Source: a virus
Strand: one strand, 5' to 3'
IMG/VR virus record: IMGVR_UViG_3300000405_000064
Span: 1-22,147 of that record
DNA length: 22,147 nt
Shown here: positions 21,631-22,147 of the stretch, piece after piece
Numbering within the stretch: position 1 is the stretch's first letter
How the letters are laid out: the number at the start of each line of letters is the position of its first letter
The notes under the pieces: generated by a model
What the model was told of the DNA's origin: nothing
Database searches by the model: none
What the model saw: only the letters and a program-made list of their open reading frames with translations
Translations under genes and position numbers: made by a program

Positions 21631-21906
21631 ATGAAAACACTATTTATATTACTACTGCCCCTATATATGATGGGACAAAATATTCAAGTATATGACTATG
21701 ACGTTTATGGGGTAAAGAATATCTCCCCCACAATCGAAATAGAAGCTACACCACAAGGTTTTGACATATACAGGTATGACAACTTCGGGATGAAAGAAAT
21801 AATGCCGCAGCAGAAGGTTATTAAAAGTTTCAACGGGTATCAAGTGTACCAGAAACAGGATTATTATACGACACCAATAAGAACAATAGAAATAGATTCA
21901 ATTTAA
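21631..21906 (+). CDS. Small exported protein with two similar repeats
   Basis: 91 residues. The N-terminus MKTLFILLLPLYMMGQ is a signal peptide (Lys, hydrophobic core, then MMG-Q as a likely cleavage region) without a lipobox Cys, so the mature protein is about 75 residues and periplasmic. It contains two similar units: VYDYDVYGVKNISPTIEI (about 20-37) and IYRYDNFGMKEIMPQQKV (about 46-63), sharing Y-x-Y-D-x-(Y/F)-G-x-K-x-I-x-P. A third partial unit may follow (GYQVYQKQDYYTTPIRTIEI). The start has the ACAATT-ATG context, 5 nt after rnhA. Family unknown. A phage-encoded periplasmic protein could act in superinfection exclusion or envelope modification; that is inference. Confidence 0.65.
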   Translation: MKTLFILLLPLYMMGQNIQVYDYDVYGVKNISPTIEIEATPQGFDIYRYDNFGMKEIMPQQKVIKSFNGYQVYQKQDYYTTPIRTIEIDSI

Positions 21907-21911
21907 AAACA

Positions 21912-22147
21912 ATGAACTTAAAACAGTTAAAAGAGGTAATAGAAACTTTAAAAGACTTATCCGACAATGAAAGTAAAATGTATGGTCTGGGACTTGATAT
22001 GATAGAGTACGTCAATCCATACCACAACCTCATAAATACGCTGTTAGATAGTATCTACACTGAGGAATCCTGTGAGATGTTCTACTGGTTTTGCTACGAG
22101 AAGGACTTTGGCAGGAAAAAAGATCTTGGAGCTTGGGACGAGAACGG
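21912..22147 (+). CDS. 3'-truncated phage hypothetical protein
   Basis: ATG at 21912, 5 nt after the previous stop, open to the end of the window (78 codons and continuing). It begins MNLKQLKEVIETLKDLSDNE and has MIEYVNPYHNLINTLLDSIY, then MFYWFCYEKDFG, which matches the 'W(F)xYE..FG' region of a family of small phage proteins of unknown function; such proteins usually continue with a short acidic helix. The real end lies outside the window. AACA-ATG is the start context. Function unknown. Confidence 0.65.
   Translation, partial: MNLKQLKEVIETLKDLSDNESKMYGLGLDMIEYVNPYHNLINTLLDSIYTEESCEMFYWFCYEKDFGRKKDLGAWDEN

Overview
This 22 kb window reads as part of a lytic, tailed, double-stranded DNA phage genome infecting a member of the Bacteroidota, most likely a Flavobacteriia-type host. 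The evidence is AT-rich composition, genes on the + strand only with tight ATGA and TAATG overlaps, promoters of the Bacteroidota type (TTG about 20 nt upstream of TAnnTTTG), and start sites preceded by AT-rich sequence such as AATTATG rather than a Shine-Dalgarno. TAA, TGA and TAG all appear as ordinary stops, so the genetic code looks standard. No integrase, transposase, tRNA, rRNA or CRISPR array was seen. The host and lifestyle are inferences.

Layout. (1) 1-7074 is the end of a virion region: a 5'-truncated protein, then a 1917-residue protein with an EExxH zincin-like motif and a C-terminal membrane segment, probably an internal or ejected virion protein. (2) 7137-7708 holds two small membrane proteins, probably a lysis pair (holin-like). 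(3) At 7742-7778 a terminator hairpin is interleaved with a promoter, marking the boundary to the non-structural genes. (4) 7803-9556 holds small accessory genes, including a macrodomain (ADP-ribose) protein, a DUF4177-like protein and a structured untranslated stretch. (5) 9571-11290 encodes a DEDDy 3'-5' exonuclease and a PD-(D/E)XK nuclease. (6) 11467-13426 is a coupled operon of small unknown proteins ending in ThyX. (7) 13445-16256 is a ribonucleotide reductase cassette (nrdB, nrdA) with its own promoter, a perfect inverted repeat and a terminator-like hairpin in the leader. (8) 16285-18359 starts with a second terminator/promoter junction and a long leader carrying a 17-bp palindrome, then four unknown genes. 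(9) 18368-21625 is replication: a DEDDh exonuclease, an unknown, a winged-helix-like protein, a DnaB-type helicase and RNase HI. (10) 21631-22147 holds a small exported protein and a 3'-truncated phage protein.

Functionally, NrdAB makes dNDPs from host rNDPs, ThyX makes dTMP, and the helicase, exonucleases, PD-(D/E)XK nuclease and RNase H serve DNA replication and recombination. The DNA polymerase, primase and SSB are not visible here. The most notable observation is that the helicase ends in a disordered linker plus an acidic tip finishing in Ile-Pro-Phe, as in the C-terminal docking peptide of bacterial SSB, and the next gene is RNase HI, whose bacterial homologue binds that SSB tip. Other points of interest are the interleaved terminator/promoter junctions, a protein-like -1-frame extension after the PD-(D/E)XK gene at an A6 run, and a possible decayed zinc-ribbon ORF inside a foldable RNA.
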